Below, in pieces: positions 1-13,468 of a DNA stretch of 64,000 nt. The first letter of the stretch is position 1. Every line of letters starts with the position of its first letter. The stretch covers positions 110,857 to 174,856 of the forward strand of contig VUYV01000735.1 in the NCBI GenBank assembly GCA_008711295.1, read 5' to 3'. The position numbers were made by a program, and so were the translations under genes. This DNA comes from Anarhynchus alexandrinus (Eukaryota > Chordata > Aves > Charadriiformes > Charadriidae). The notes below the pieces were generated by a model. That model did no database searches. It worked only from the letters and a program-made list of their open reading frames with translations, and was not told the DNA's origin.

Positions 1-3000
1 GCTCTAGAAATTGCATTGACTTCAGATTAATAGAATTTCTTCCTGTCCAAGTAATAAATTATAGATTTCTGTTAGTTCAACCGACTAGTACTCATTAAAC
101 TGAGAATTAATCTAATTGATACTTCCACCGACTCTAAAACCATCCTTAGAGTTTTTCAAATTTCTGTGTACGTATCTTAAGAAGGGATTTAACACCTTTC
201 AGTCTACAGATCCATCAGCAGTGCTTTTTTGGGATGAATTCCTGCTCACAGCATAACTGGGACGGATACTATTTCTAGTGCTTAAAGAGTTCAGCAAAGT
301 GTTGCAGAATCCACAAAACACAACAATACAGCAGAAAAAGTAAACTGAGTTGCAAGAAAAGACCTGCTGCTCATCAGTTTCACTTACACGGCAACACAGG
401 AGCATGCACAAATTAGGACAGTGGAAGAACCCACCTCTGTGTCCTACGCAGTGTCCTGGAGAACTTCCTCAGTCACCTGCCTGCTTCTTCCAGCAGCATC
501 TTCTGTGCTTTAAAAAAAGATATGCAGTCCTGCATAGGAAGAACACCAACAGTAAGCTGTTCAATTGATTTTATGAAAGATAAAATATGAGGAAGGTACA
601 GCAATTTAAGCATTTAATTGACCAGAGGTGCAGAGAGAACGTCTACTGAATATTTCTTCGCCATCACAGGAAAGCGAACGACTTCCGCACCCTGCCTTTT
701 GGGAGAAGAACAGAAGATTCTAGCATGCCTTTCGATTAGATTTCTATGTACCTGTCTCATCTATCAAACACCACTGTAAGGAAAACACAAAATTTTGCCC
801 TTAGGTATTGAATAAGGGCTACACGGGAAACTTTCACAACCACATTTTAAACAATGAACTACTCCATTACTTCTTCTTGGAGACTTACCAAACATTTACT
901 AAAAGTTTCCTATTTTCCTACTAAGTTACCCCTATTTTTTCTTTTTTTAAGAGAAAGCCACTTCCAGACAGCCAGCATAACTGAGTTTATGATGCCTTGA
1001 CTCGGAGATATTCCCTCCCCCCAACCTCTGTATCGGGGCTTATATGAAATCATGCACACAAGCAAGCAGTAGTTCTTTTTCTATTACAGTGTCTCACCAG
1101 TTGCAAATGGAAAAAATCTCAATAACAATTTCTAAGCAACTCCCAATGCTTCCTTTTTACCTTTCCTAAACTAACAAATAAGAGCTACTGCAAATATTTT
1201 AAAAAATAGAGAAACAATAGTATAGTGTCAGCCCACGCAGCTCAATAGAAGGACCTTTATTGCAATATTTAGTCAGTTATCCATCCAAAGTTCTACTGTT
1301 TCTCAGATGAAGAAATATAGCAAAGTATTCTTATACATGCTTAAAGAGAAACCTCAAGTAAAAAAGTTTTTCATTCTTATCAGACAGAAAGTAACACAGC
1401 TGCCAATCACAGAACACAAAGCCAAACCAGTTACAACCCCCGCTGGCAGGGAAATACTTCCCACGTGACAAATAATTGATTTTGAAGCAAAGATACACAC
1501 AAGTCATACACATTAAAAATGAAAAAGCCATTTCTTATCTGTATAAAATATCACTCAGTTCCATAGCAGCTGGAATGCAACCTAAGTTTATTAACAAAAG
1601 AATAGCCCCTTGAGACACGGACTCGCTGAATTGATTGCTGAATACTGTCAAAAATATTATGAGATACAATCCAGACACTAAATCTCCACTGTTAAGAGCT
1701 CTTATTTAATTATTTTCTTGAATGGGACATTTCTTGACATGGTGGTCAAGGGAATTCACTGCTGTCAAGAAGGCAACATAATTAATTGTGCAGCAAGGAA
1801 CGTGCCCTTTCCATTATGTGTTCATCATTGTGCACTGGAGATGCTGTACTACAACCTACTTGTATTTCTCTCTCGGTTTCTCAACTGTTCTTTAGGTTTC
1901 TCTCCTCTCTTCCCTTTGTTTGGAAGGTGAAAGCTACGGAGATGATCACCATCATTTAAATTGCTTCTGCACTAGCCTTAGCTGATCAAAAAACCCTAGA
2001 GCCTTTTAGGCCAGAGAGGTTATTTGTTACATCAATTTTCCAGAGAATTTCCCTATGGGCTGTAGCATTAGCACAAGCAGGTTGCTCTGCAGTGAAAAAT
2101 CAGAGAGACAGCCATATAAAGGTGCACAAATTTGATAACTGTAGCTAAGGCCTTACATCACGACATCTTTGGTCTTGGCGCACTTATTCCAAGGTCAGCC
2201 TTCACCCTCAACACTTCCATCCATCAACGCTAACAGGTTGCAGATTGAACCGACTGATAAGAGGCCAGAGTGCACGATGCAGAGTAATAGCTCTCCCGCA
2301 CCAAGGTTAGAGCTTTTGACTTTCACGGCGCCGCAGGCCAAATGTAATACTCACACGTGAGCTGTAAGAGTCATTCAACAGACTTCATCATAAGAAACAT
2401 AAAAGGGTATACTGAATAACTAAGAGGTCCTCCCATTTCCTGAGGTAGGGTTACGGTAGGAACAGACACGTTTCTCAGGAAGTTTGTATCACCCATAAAT
2501 TACTTGGAGAACAGGAAAGTCCGAGTGAAAAAAGCTCTTTAACAAAATTCTGAGTCTTCCAGACTTGCAGTGACTTTTAGAACAGGGAAATTAAACATTG
2601 TCTTTTATATTGTATTTAACTGCATTTTTACGCTGGGTAGATAGGGACCACAGAATAAAACTGTGCATGAAAACAGGAATAACGGCACAAGAGAAAAAAC
2701 TGCCCTTCCTTCGCAGGCAAGCGCACCGTAGCTGTAATACTGTCAGAAGGCGAGCCCAAACTTTGCAAACACTTTTGAAAACAGTAGATTGCTGACAACA
2801 GAAGACGACGCTTCTGATCAAATTCTGATGTTCAGCAGCTACTTACGACAATAAAAAGCCTTAGCCAAATTCAGCCCTGGTGCCACTTGTCTGACTACAA
2901 TACACAGGAACAAATTTGGCACCCGATTTTCAGCTTTTTCCTAGTTACGGTGCTTTGTGTCAGCAGTGGGAAGTATACATACAGACACTAGAGCAAATTA

Positions 3001-6000
3001 CATAAGCTCAGCTTCTCTCCTGAATACAGCCTGTCAGTATTTGTGATCCGCACAATGCAATAGTGTTAAGTTTAGCTGTTCCGCCAAACACTTCAAATCA
3101 GTGTCAGAGTACAACATGCCCGGCAAGCACAGTTCTCACTATTTTGCTAATGCAGTACGTTCAGCGCCTAAGCACAAAACCAGGAATGAGAAAGCCAATG
3201 CAGAGCGGCATTAGAAGACCAATTTAATGTTAAAGGCATGCACGTAGACTCGCTGAGCGGCAGTTTGAACAGTCACAAGTTAAAGTTTGGTTTGCAGTGA
3301 CAATGCTCAAGGAAAGCATCAAAGCCTCTATGAGCCATGCCTGCGGTTCTGCCGTCAACTCTGCCCGGCGCAGCAGCTTGCAGTTCATACCCCAGAGCTA
3401 TGGCTAGCCACAGGTTAACAGTGCCTCCTCGTGAAAACTGTGCCAAAGCAGGTGAGAGAAATTTAGAATTAGTGAGTACCATAAACAAAAAGAAGTCCAC
3501 AGTATATGATGGCTGGGAGGCGGAAAGCAGGACTATTTTCCCCCCAAAAAACCCAAATTCACTTGTAACCTTCTATGCTTGTTATTAGTGGTGGTCCTTA
3601 TGATCTGATACAGGGATTTTTTTTCCATCCAGTGGGTTATGCTCTTTTTGACAAAGTGTATGAATTGCCATTTGCCACACTACTTTCAGGTAGATAAATT
3701 ATGATAATGCATAAATTAAAAATGATGATTCATTGTAAGAGCAAACAAAAGAACAGTATGAAAAAAAAATGCAAGCTCATGATAAAGTCTTGTGTTTAAG
3801 CACTAGACGTTTTCAAATTTTCCCGAGAGAGAAAATTCAATCTGAAAGTACTCTGAAGGACGCAGGCGTGAATTCATCACCTGCTGGCTGGCTTATTGTG
3901 GCACAGCGTTTTCCGATTTCCTTCTCTACATCAGTTGTAATAAACAGCTATTACCATAAGCAAAGTCATGCTTGTAAAGCTTTAGCATTGCAAACGATCA
4001 GCTTCTGAGACAAAAGATGTCTGCATAGGAGAGGCAGCACAGTTAAGCCAACTGCCCAGTGGGCCGGGAAGATCATTTGTTATTCTCCACAGAGTTTTGA
4101 AGACTTAGTGTTATACCCAATGAAATGTTCTAATAAGTAAGAAACACTGCAGAAAATCTGTTTGAGCAAATCAACAGCTCAACGTTCATTATGACTCTAT
4201 TGCCTCGATAAGAATAACAATTTTCACAGCAATTTCTATTCTCTCTTCTGTTCCGTAGCCTTTTTCCTGTGCCCCAACGGAGCCCCAGTGCGACTCCCTA
4301 CAGTATAACGGAAATGCCCTGATATTTTGTGCCTGAGACAGGCAAGCGTAACTCACCAACGGGACACAACAGCCAGCCAGAAGTGAACCTGGGCAAGGCA
4401 AAAAAGATTCCCAAGATCTTTCCTTCATATCTCATTCATATTGTCCTTCGAGCCTCGCACTTCTTTTGGGACAGAGAGGTTTTAAAATAATGGGCAAAGA
4501 GAAAAAGCAGCAGCCTGTCTTGAGACACAGCACGCGATTTCCCTGGATGCCCACTTAAAAAACACACAGTATCAATAACCTCTGGCTTTTCTAGAGACCA
4601 CATAAAATTGAAAACTCTATGCAAAGTTTAACTTTGCATAAATAGTTCTTGTGCCTGAAGCAAAGCTTAGGATGCTGCCACATGTCTGAGGAGCTATTAA
4701 AAGGCATCTGCAAGAAAGTTGCATCTTCCTTCTCGCTGCCTATTACCCATCTTTTTAACTCCACTGACTGAATCTGTTGGCCAATTTATAAATGCCCCTT
4801 CATCTTTATAATTAATACAGTTGGTAAGTCTACTTAACACTCCTTAAGCCCTTGTAAACGTCTCTTCTCGGTGCCCATCCATCCTTAAAAACTGCTCCCT
4901 GATAGAGCCAAATTGGAAAGCCTTGTGTGTCTTGTCTTTACATGCTTCAAAGAACAGCAGAGCTGTTTATAGACATTAAGACTGAGCATCAATAAGTAAT
5001 CAGCAAACACCTTAGGAAGTGCAGCTGTTTCACAGTTAAGCATCTTTAAAAACATTACTTGAACTTAGCGCTAGGCCCTGCTTCAGGCACATTTTAGGAG
5101 AGTTTGCTAATGCAGAAAAATTCAGCATGAGCTGCTCGCAGGAGTCTCTCCAGCTAGAGGTGCAGCTGCAGCCTCTCCTGCCCGAGGCTGCAGCCTCAGA
5201 ATCACAGCCTGGCAAACATCTGGGGAGATGCACTGGGATACTAAATACAGGCTTGTACTTAACTACGTGTATTAATTTCAAGTAGGCCACTTCCAAATGA
5301 ACTGAGCTGCTGCCGCCAACGTGAGCTCAGCGTTTTTGAGAATGAAGTTTAGACTGTCAGTAAAATGATCCTTGTTTTAAAAGGAATACAAATAATTAGC
5401 AGTATATTGTGCTAAAGGCCACACCCAAAATTTGCAAGAGACACTTGACATTTTCAGCCCAAAGCCAGGAATAACTGAAATAAAGGTTGCTTACATCTTT
5501 TCATGGCTTCCTTACGCCCTGTTCCAACCTCCTCCTTCTGTACCAACAGGACAAAATTTAGTTCCAAAATTTCAGCATTGCTCCACAAACTAAATATTTG
5601 GGACTGCGGGGGAAATACAGAAAACCAGCATTTTCTGCTCCCTTTTAAGACCTATGTTTATTCATTAGTCATAAGTATCTGTGAACTGAAAGTGGGTGGA
5701 ATAATGACACGAGTAGCCAAGAAAGTGGGTCAGTACCGCAGACCGAAAACGCCAGATGCATCATAACCTAAGTCTCCATTTGCTTCGGAATTCAAGCAGT
5801 CTGAACTACAAACAAATAAATTTAGTTTTAAAAGGAGGAAACTATCCATGGGAAAAGTAACTCTGGAGTGTTCAGAGAAGACAGATTTATCACACAGACT
5901 ACTTAACTGATTAGTCCTTCACGTTGCAGGAAACCCTTCCTCGCTGGCTCCGTGTTTCAAGGCAATAGAGCCTTGTCTCCCTTTACAACATAAATGACAC

Positions 6001-9000
6001 CGGAAGAGTCACTTAAACTAATTAAGATTTTGCTTCTTATTGCAGAGGTAATCCAAGACACTTGATGCAACACTCTTCGTCTTGCTCCTGCTGCAGAGCA
6101 GCAGCAGCTAAGCGGACTGCAGAAACAGGCCAGCAAGAGCAAGAAGTGAAGCACCATGTCCTGAACAAGCATCTACATCACAAGCCGAAAGCAAACCCAG
6201 AGACACAAAAATCTTGGGGGAACATGACATCTTCAAGCTATGACTAAAGAGATTCCTCCAAGTCCTCCCATGGTCCCACAACAAAGAATTTGTGCGTAGT
6301 TCCCTTGTTTGGGGAAGGCAGTTGCTGTGGTTTTGGAGGTCAGTCCATCTGTCTCAGCTGGGTTTTACATGGTCATCGGTGAAGATCTGCCGTGGCACAT
6401 CTCACACAACAGTCTTATTGGGGCATGAGAAGTCTCGCACTGGGTGACTCCAAACGTTTACCAAGTTCATTATTTCCTGAATTTTGTTATTTAAGCCATC
6501 CCTTATTAGCTGCAAAAACCATATGGGACCCTGCTATAATGAAGCTATTCAATATTTTTAGCTGTTTAATTTTGGATCAGCATATCATCTGGAGCAATCA
6601 CCCCCTCACATTTCACTTTAATTGGGCTATCTGGAACAGAAGGGTTGAGAAAGCCGCACATGTTCCATTTCCAAGCAGTATGTTCCACTGGCTTACGAAA
6701 GGTTAAAAACAGGAATAAGAAAATAGCTTTATTCCCCCAGGAGTAAAGTCAGTTGATCAGTTTAAACACAGATGTTTTAAACTCCACATCTAATAAAGAG
6801 TATACCAGGGCTCCAGAGATTGCACAAATAGGGAAATTCCTTCCCTTCAAAGTAGATTCTCATTATAACGGCTTCTACTATGCAAATATCTGACAAAGAA
6901 ATTATAAAAGCCAAGGCAGTGGGTGGTCTGCTTGGGTGACAACACTGATACATCTCTAGTTGATGATAATATGTGATTTGTTACTGATAAAGAACACTCA
7001 ATATTCTCAAAATGCAAATGTTTACATAGCCAGACAATCAACTGATCAGTCCCATACAGACTGAAAGATTACTGGCTGCATATTCTTAACCAGGCTTCCG
7101 AGTGCCTCAAGGGAAATAAAGACTCATTGCAATGCCCAGCTCCCGAGCATCACTCAAAATAAGCAGGCCAAATGCCTTTTTTATTTTAAATCACAAAACT
7201 TGAAAGCTGTCTTTTCCCTTAAAGAGATCATTGCAATAGTCCAAATCGCTATATAACATTGAACAAATATTTGCATATGAATAAATCACGCTCATAAAGA
7301 ATTTACGAGCTGAATTTCCTTAAGTGAGTCCTTAGCTGAAGTGCGAGCAGTGCTGCAGGGCTCTATGTTAACAATCCAAACTACTACAGTAACACAGTGC
7401 TTAAAGAGCGGTTCTGGGTAAGTCATTGTAGTGCACCGGCAGTTTGTGACATATCCCGCTCCCTACCTACTTTCTCCTTTCTGCTCATCTTTCCTATTTC
7501 ATTTTCAGATGATTACCTTTATTCGTTGGGTGTTTGGTTTTCTACCGTCTTGCAGAGGTAAGGAAATGTCTGGCTGTGAAACAACATAGCGTGTCTCAGA
7601 GATCCATCCTGGAAAACAGTGAGCCTTGGATTCATTCTCAAGAGAACTGGTAACTATAATTCAGGTACTTCCCAATGTGTTGCAAAAGAATTCCTTAATA
7701 GGGTTGACGTTTGATGACATTTTATAGCAATATCCTTGGAGAATCTGACAGGCTGCCTGAGAGGTCCCCACAAAAAGTCCCTTAATTCTCCTGTACTGTG
7801 GGATTCTGTGTTTACAGGTCGGAAGTATTATTTATTTTTTTTAATTATTTAATTTTTAAGAGAAAAGGAAGAGTTAATTGAAATTAGATGCTGCACCCTG
7901 ACTTACCACAGCTAAAGATGGAAACAGACATATTAGCCTTGAAACAGCATTTTTGGTAAATAGCTAAAGCTGATATTGAACAGTTAATATTCTTTTTCTT
8001 AAGTTATCTCTGCACTCTGTTTCTGTATCTTATCCCCGTTCCTCAAGGGTCTGATGCTAGAGAGGCTTAAAAGAGTAAATATCACCAGTGAGCCGTATCA
8101 GGTTCCAAACACATAATCACATAGTTTTAGCAGGGTGACATACCAGGACACAGCACTTAGAGCAATTGCAGCAGGGACAGGTGTAATTCTGAATATCAGC
8201 GTAACCAGCTCTGTCTAATCTTGCCATGGTCATTCATGAACGCTGAATCTTTGACATAATTACAGACTACATTGTCAAAGATGAACAAGGCTGTATTGAC
8301 AGTCCTGAGCATCTAAAAACCATGACTAGTTTCATCACAACGTGATGAAGACCTTCATTTGCCCCATGATTTGAGTGTGGCAGACAGTATCTCAGGTATT
8401 TGTCATTTAACCATAGCTTATGCTCCTCTAAGCCTGCCCAAATCTCACAAACCCCTGGGAAGATAGAGGATGTTCCAGCCCGCAGGAGCATAAGCCTGCT
8501 GGGGAGAGCCTGGGCACATCAAGAGAAAAACGGGCTTTTCAGCCCCAGGCTGGCAGCCTGCATTCCTTTGGTAGGAATTACTGGCAACTCAGCCAAGTTT
8601 CACGGGTGACAAACGACATTTTCTGGGGATGGAGAGGACCGTGCCAAGTTTCCTCCAACTACAAAGGTTATGAAATGAAGGACTGAGAGACGTAGGTTCG
8701 GCCGAGGCAGCAGTTTGCACAGCTGTAGTTTACACTGTGCCCCACACTGATTTGCAATGAACGGTCCGTAATCCTGTCATCTTCTCACTATTAATTTGAG
8801 AGTTTTGAGAATTCACAAGGTGAGAAGCAGCTTGGGTTCCCTCCACTCACTCGTGAGGTGTCCTCTGAGCTGCCTCAGCTCTCGTTAGGGTGGATGGGAC
8901 ACATCTGGCCAGTGCCCTGTCTGCACACTGCCGCAGCCGAATCCAGTGCACCCTTCTAGAAACAGAGGCACACAATAGTGCTGCTGGTCACCAGACCTGC

Positions 9001-9927
9001 TGAGCCCACGTCACCCGGAGCAAACCAAGCCAAAACACTCTATGGAATGCCTCCAGCAGGTTAGAAACAGGGTTTTCTTTTCGCTGAGCTGGATTTAACA
9101 TTACTTTCCAAGAAAATAAAGCTTAATTATGGGGCCTGTATACTCAGCATCTTTGTTCACTCCACAAATACTCTCTCATTAGATATATTAATTAATATCT
9201 CCAAGGCACTTTGGCAACCAGAAGTCTTTTAGAAAATGCTAAGTAGCAGTCTACACGTGTATAATTTCGGTTTGCATTTGACACTAAACTAAGAACAAAA
9301 CATGGTTTGACAAGGTCAGAAGAGAGTGCTGAGTACAGCAGTTCGCAGGAGAAACTTGGACGTGGCAACATAACTACGCTGATGTACTCGCAAAGACGTC
9401 CCTCCAAGACCCCTCCAATACCCTGCTTAGTATTCAATAAAAACTATTAGGACAACCACTTTGACTTCTAATATGCTTTGTCTCGTACATCACTGGGTCA
9501 TTATTCTTTGTGAACATGTTGTCAGTATTTAATTCAACTAAGTTTGTATCCATGGCAATGGTTAGGAGCAGACTAAAGAAAAAGGAATGTAGTCATAGGC
9601 CAGTAGCTCAGTAACAAAAAAATACAGCAGCCCATTAATGAAGCAAGAGGAGGTGAACAGGAGCTAGGAGAATGCCAACAAAAGAGTGGGGGGTTGTAAT
9701 TACAGCCGTGAGGGAGGGCAGAGAAGTGCGGGAAGCTGCCGAACTCCAGTTAGACTGTAATTTGGCAAATCTTGTCTTTTTAGTGTTAAGGTTTGGTGGT
9801 CACTTCCAGCATTCAAGTAAACACAAGCAAACTTGGAGGGAGATGCTGACTAATTCCTCACCAAATAAGGTCTATCAAAACAAAGTCTGTATCTACATAA
9901 GCATCTTGTGCTGCTTTATCTTCCAAG
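1..9927. other. Non-coding AT-rich DNA, intron or intergenic
   Basis: I see no supported gene in this stretch. The open reading frames are short (under about 105 codons), lie on both strands, lack plausible splice borders and carry low-complexity residue runs, as expected by chance in AT-rich DNA. There are no CR1 tails, LTR ends or tRNA-like folds that I can recognise. Short homopolymers occur (for example an A run near 3760 and a T run near 3613). It could be an intron of a large gene or intergenic sequence; the window alone does not decide. Confidence 0.6.
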
Positions 9928-10028
9928 GAACAGCAAAGCAGCACGACCCTCGCCTCCCAAGCAAATTCCCTTACATGGATTTAAAAGGATTCAGACCTTC
10001 TTTAAGGGATAATACACTTGTTGAGAAG
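9928..10028 (+). other. Candidate coding exon, gene unknown
   Basis: This 101-bp segment is open in one frame. It is preceded by a pyrimidine-rich acceptor (ctgctttatcttccaag) and followed by a GTAACA donor after GAGAAG. It would enter in phase 1 and leave in phase 0. The translation includes QHDPRLPSKFPYMDLKGF, which is varied and not low-complexity, unlike most chance ORFs nearby. The frame stays open for another 16 codons past the donor before a stop at about 10076, so the open frame itself does not depend on splicing. I do not recognise the protein. Chance is a real alternative; the claim rests only on splice sites and residue texture. Confidence 0.25.
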
Positions 10029-13000
10029 GTAACAAAGCCCACACTAAAAACTGTGCCACTTTCTGTAAATGAGTGACAGCAGAATAAAATTGTGACTATC
10101 TTACTATGTAAATGACTTACCATTAGCAGCTTAAGACAAAATCCCAGGTTGTGAATCTACACAACCCTGATGCTGATCTTTAATGAAAACTATATATCCC
10201 CATTAGGAAACCAGCAGGAAGGGTCTTTAATGAAATTCACCCAAACTGGAAAAGTGTTTGAGATATTTTCCAAAGTTACCACAGGCTATAGCGGTTAATG
10301 AAACACAAACTATAGAATCATCTTCTAGTTTCAGGTTTCGTTACAAAAAAAAAGCTCTCATCCAGGTTTTAAGGCAAAAAGAGTACCTCAAGCTGTTACT
10401 AAATCGCTCAGCTCAAAATCGGAGTTTATAATCACATCTCTTTCTAACAGTGCCTTATGCCTTCCAGGTTTTGATTCTGAGAAAATGAGTTAAAAGGGAT
10501 TAACACCAACACAAGATATACTATCACATTCTTATGCATTTTTCTCAGGTAGAGACTGCAGTTTTTAATATATAATTTGCCAGCTACTTATGCCCATTTC
10601 CAGCTAAAATGGCTAACTTTCTTTCATAAGGCAATTAAAACTCTCTAGTAACAAAAATGTGCAATCTGCTATGCACATGAAAACAATTGAATTCAGTCTG
10701 TTTAGAAACCTGTATAGTTAAAATTCCTTCTGCATGACTGCTCTTTAAGCAATATATCTGAAACCAGCTAAGCAAAACTGCAGAAGGTCTTGGAAACTGA
10801 AGCATCTTTGTCTACAATAAGATGTTGTAGCATTAATTTAACTAAAATGTTTTTGAAAACACTAGCTACCTACTTAATGTAACTCTCTCATGTGTGTAAG
10901 ACTGCATACGTCACCTTGCATCTTCCTTAAATAAAGTGGCTGAAGCCCTTGCTTTTAACAAACTATCAAGAATAGAAAACATCTGTTGCCTCAAATATTT
11001 GATGGACTGGAGAATTAGGAAACGTTCAGTCACAGTGGTAGCTGAACATATGTGGGTTACCATTATACACATTATTAGATTAGCTTCACATTTTACTACT
11101 TTTGCCACAATAGAAAAACTCAATTTTGGTACGTAAACAGAAGGGCTATCTCAGAACTGCAGGAACAATCTTGTCAGAAGCTGAAAGACATCAGTTCGGA
11201 CAAACTATTTCTTCTTGTAGTGCTTGGTAAGGTAAGAGAAAAGATATATAGGCTAAAAGGTGGACTAAAGCTTTTCCAATTTAGGAATTCTTCCAATACC
11301 ACGTTCTTCTTATTTCCACAACATACTTAAAGCCATTAAATATGGTCCTGTGGCCTCTGAAGCATGTAATTACTAAGATAAAATATGAAAACCTCTATTT
11401 GTCTGTCTATGTCGCCAGCTCCACAGGCTGCCAAAAGGAGTGTGCACTGTGCTACATTCTCTTGGGCTTTGTCAGAAAGACTTTAATTGTCCAAACCAAC
11501 CAGAGCAGATACACCAAAATATGCACTGTTACACCATCTACATGTACAATTTTTAACGTTACAACCAGAACACCCGAAGAAAAAGATAAAATTCACCCAT
11601 TACTCAAAGGACAGCAAGTAGGCACGCTCAGTACTGCTGCAACTGTCTCAAATCCCTTTTATGTGTAGTGACAAATTAAATTAAAACCCCACAATTTCTC
11701 CAGCACCCCCACACAGCACCCATAGGGCAACTTCCTAAAGGAGAATTGAGAATACCAGCTCTCGTAGCCTCCTCTGCAACCTCCCCAGGATCTGGGGTTG
11801 GTTCACAGTCAGTTGGACCTTCAAGTAATACAGAGCAGTGAAAAAACAGATTCAATTAAAAACATATTTCTTGCCACTTAGTAGTTTTCACAAAGTAAAT
11901 AAATGCAGAAGGTTGGACATAGCTTCAATATAAAATGTTATGATTTAACTATTAAATTTATCATTGCCATAAGTGAAATAAAATTAAAAAAAAAAAAAGA
12001 GAATGTCACATGCAGCTCCCTAGCTGTCACCATGGAACGCAGCAGATGACTGCTACAGCTATCACAGCCAACAACATTACTGGAACGCAAATGATCCTTT
12101 CGTAGAGCTGCTTGGAAAATAATGGTTTATGCTCACAGTTTACAATCTATTCTTGTTTTGTAACTTTGCCTAGAGCTAAAGACCTCTCAGAACCGTTCCT
12201 GCTGGGTTTTTCTTAAAGAGTAGCTGTTGTATAAACCTGGGAGGGGAGGAATTAGCAACAGAAAGCATCTCAAAGAAGTCCTATTAAGTATGTTTATTTT
12301 CACCTCTTTTTCTGCTTGACTGCTAACTGTATTTTCTCTGCTAGAAACAACTGCAGGCATCACTGAACCACACGGACATGTGCAGCCGCCCTTTAGGATG
12401 CAAAATATTTCCTCAACTCAACCAGGTATCAAGCCCAGAACATCTCAGCACTGTGACATCTGCCTTAGAGTAATCAGACACAGGATTTATGGTTGCTTAT
12501 TAGCCATTTTCCATCATTTCAAAGAAATGCAGATTTTGAATAGAGGTGGTGGCCTAGTACCTACCTACCGCTAGGGCAGATTTCGCCCCACAAACTCAAG
12601 CTTTTCACACGACTAAATTACATACAGATGTACAGCAGAGATTAGGGGGAGTTCCATTTGCTCCTATTTCTCAGGTGCCCTTTTTTCCAGAAATCAGAGC
12701 AGCAGAAGGGCCGTCCAGACTAACTTCAGAACTACAACAGACTTGTTTTCAGTGTAAGATCAGGTTTTCTGCTTTTCTATTGTGTCCCCATTTGTGGAGT
12801 GTGACAGAGGTAACAGTCAGAAATTGTCCATGCGACCAAAAATGCTCCTGTGATACTCTCTGGAAGTTTTGGGGCCATACACACTATTTGGTAGAGTTCA
12901 AGATACAGCCTAGAATAGTCACAAAGTCCATCTTACCCTTATTTTCATTCAAGGATAAACATGCAGCTTGCTTATTCCTTAATTCTTTGCAGTGTTCTGA

Positions 13001-13439
13001 GCTACACAACAAACAGAATTAGTTCTACTGAATGAATTCAGTAGTTCTATCAGAAGCTAAATTTTTTTAAAATTACATTGTCCCACTTTTCCAAGTTATT
13101 ACTAAACTTGAGATTGCAAATTGAAAGAATAGATGCCAACTTTCCTGTTCTGGAACAAATACAGCACAGTCCGCTGTCATCCCTTTCCCTAAACACTGAT
13201 CAGGACACTGTCAGTATCGTCCAAGTTGCAAACCAGGTAAGAAGGATTTATTTCCTAGCTGTTCTAGTAAATCTTTGATCTTTCAGCTTTATCAGCCTTC
13301 CATTGTCTCTGATACTTGCCAGAATTTCTATCATCTCCTCTGTCCAGTGAGGTTGTGTCCAATGGCTAATTTTTTATGCAGGTACAGTTTTAGCTTTTTT
13401 TTCCTCATATATCTGTTTATATATAAATTGGTGCTGGGT

Positions 13440-13468
13440 TTATATATATAATTTTATATATCTATAAA
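13440..13468. repeat. AT-rich microsatellite
   Basis: An imperfect TA dinucleotide tract, interrupted by ATTT and CTA. The flanks are unique AT-rich sequence. No function is implied. Confidence 0.6.

Noticed and set aside
11690..11999. Processed pseudogene ending in AATAAA plus an A run
   Set aside because: There is an A run after AATAAA, but no recognisable transcript upstream and no target duplication that I could find. Processed copies are rare in birds.
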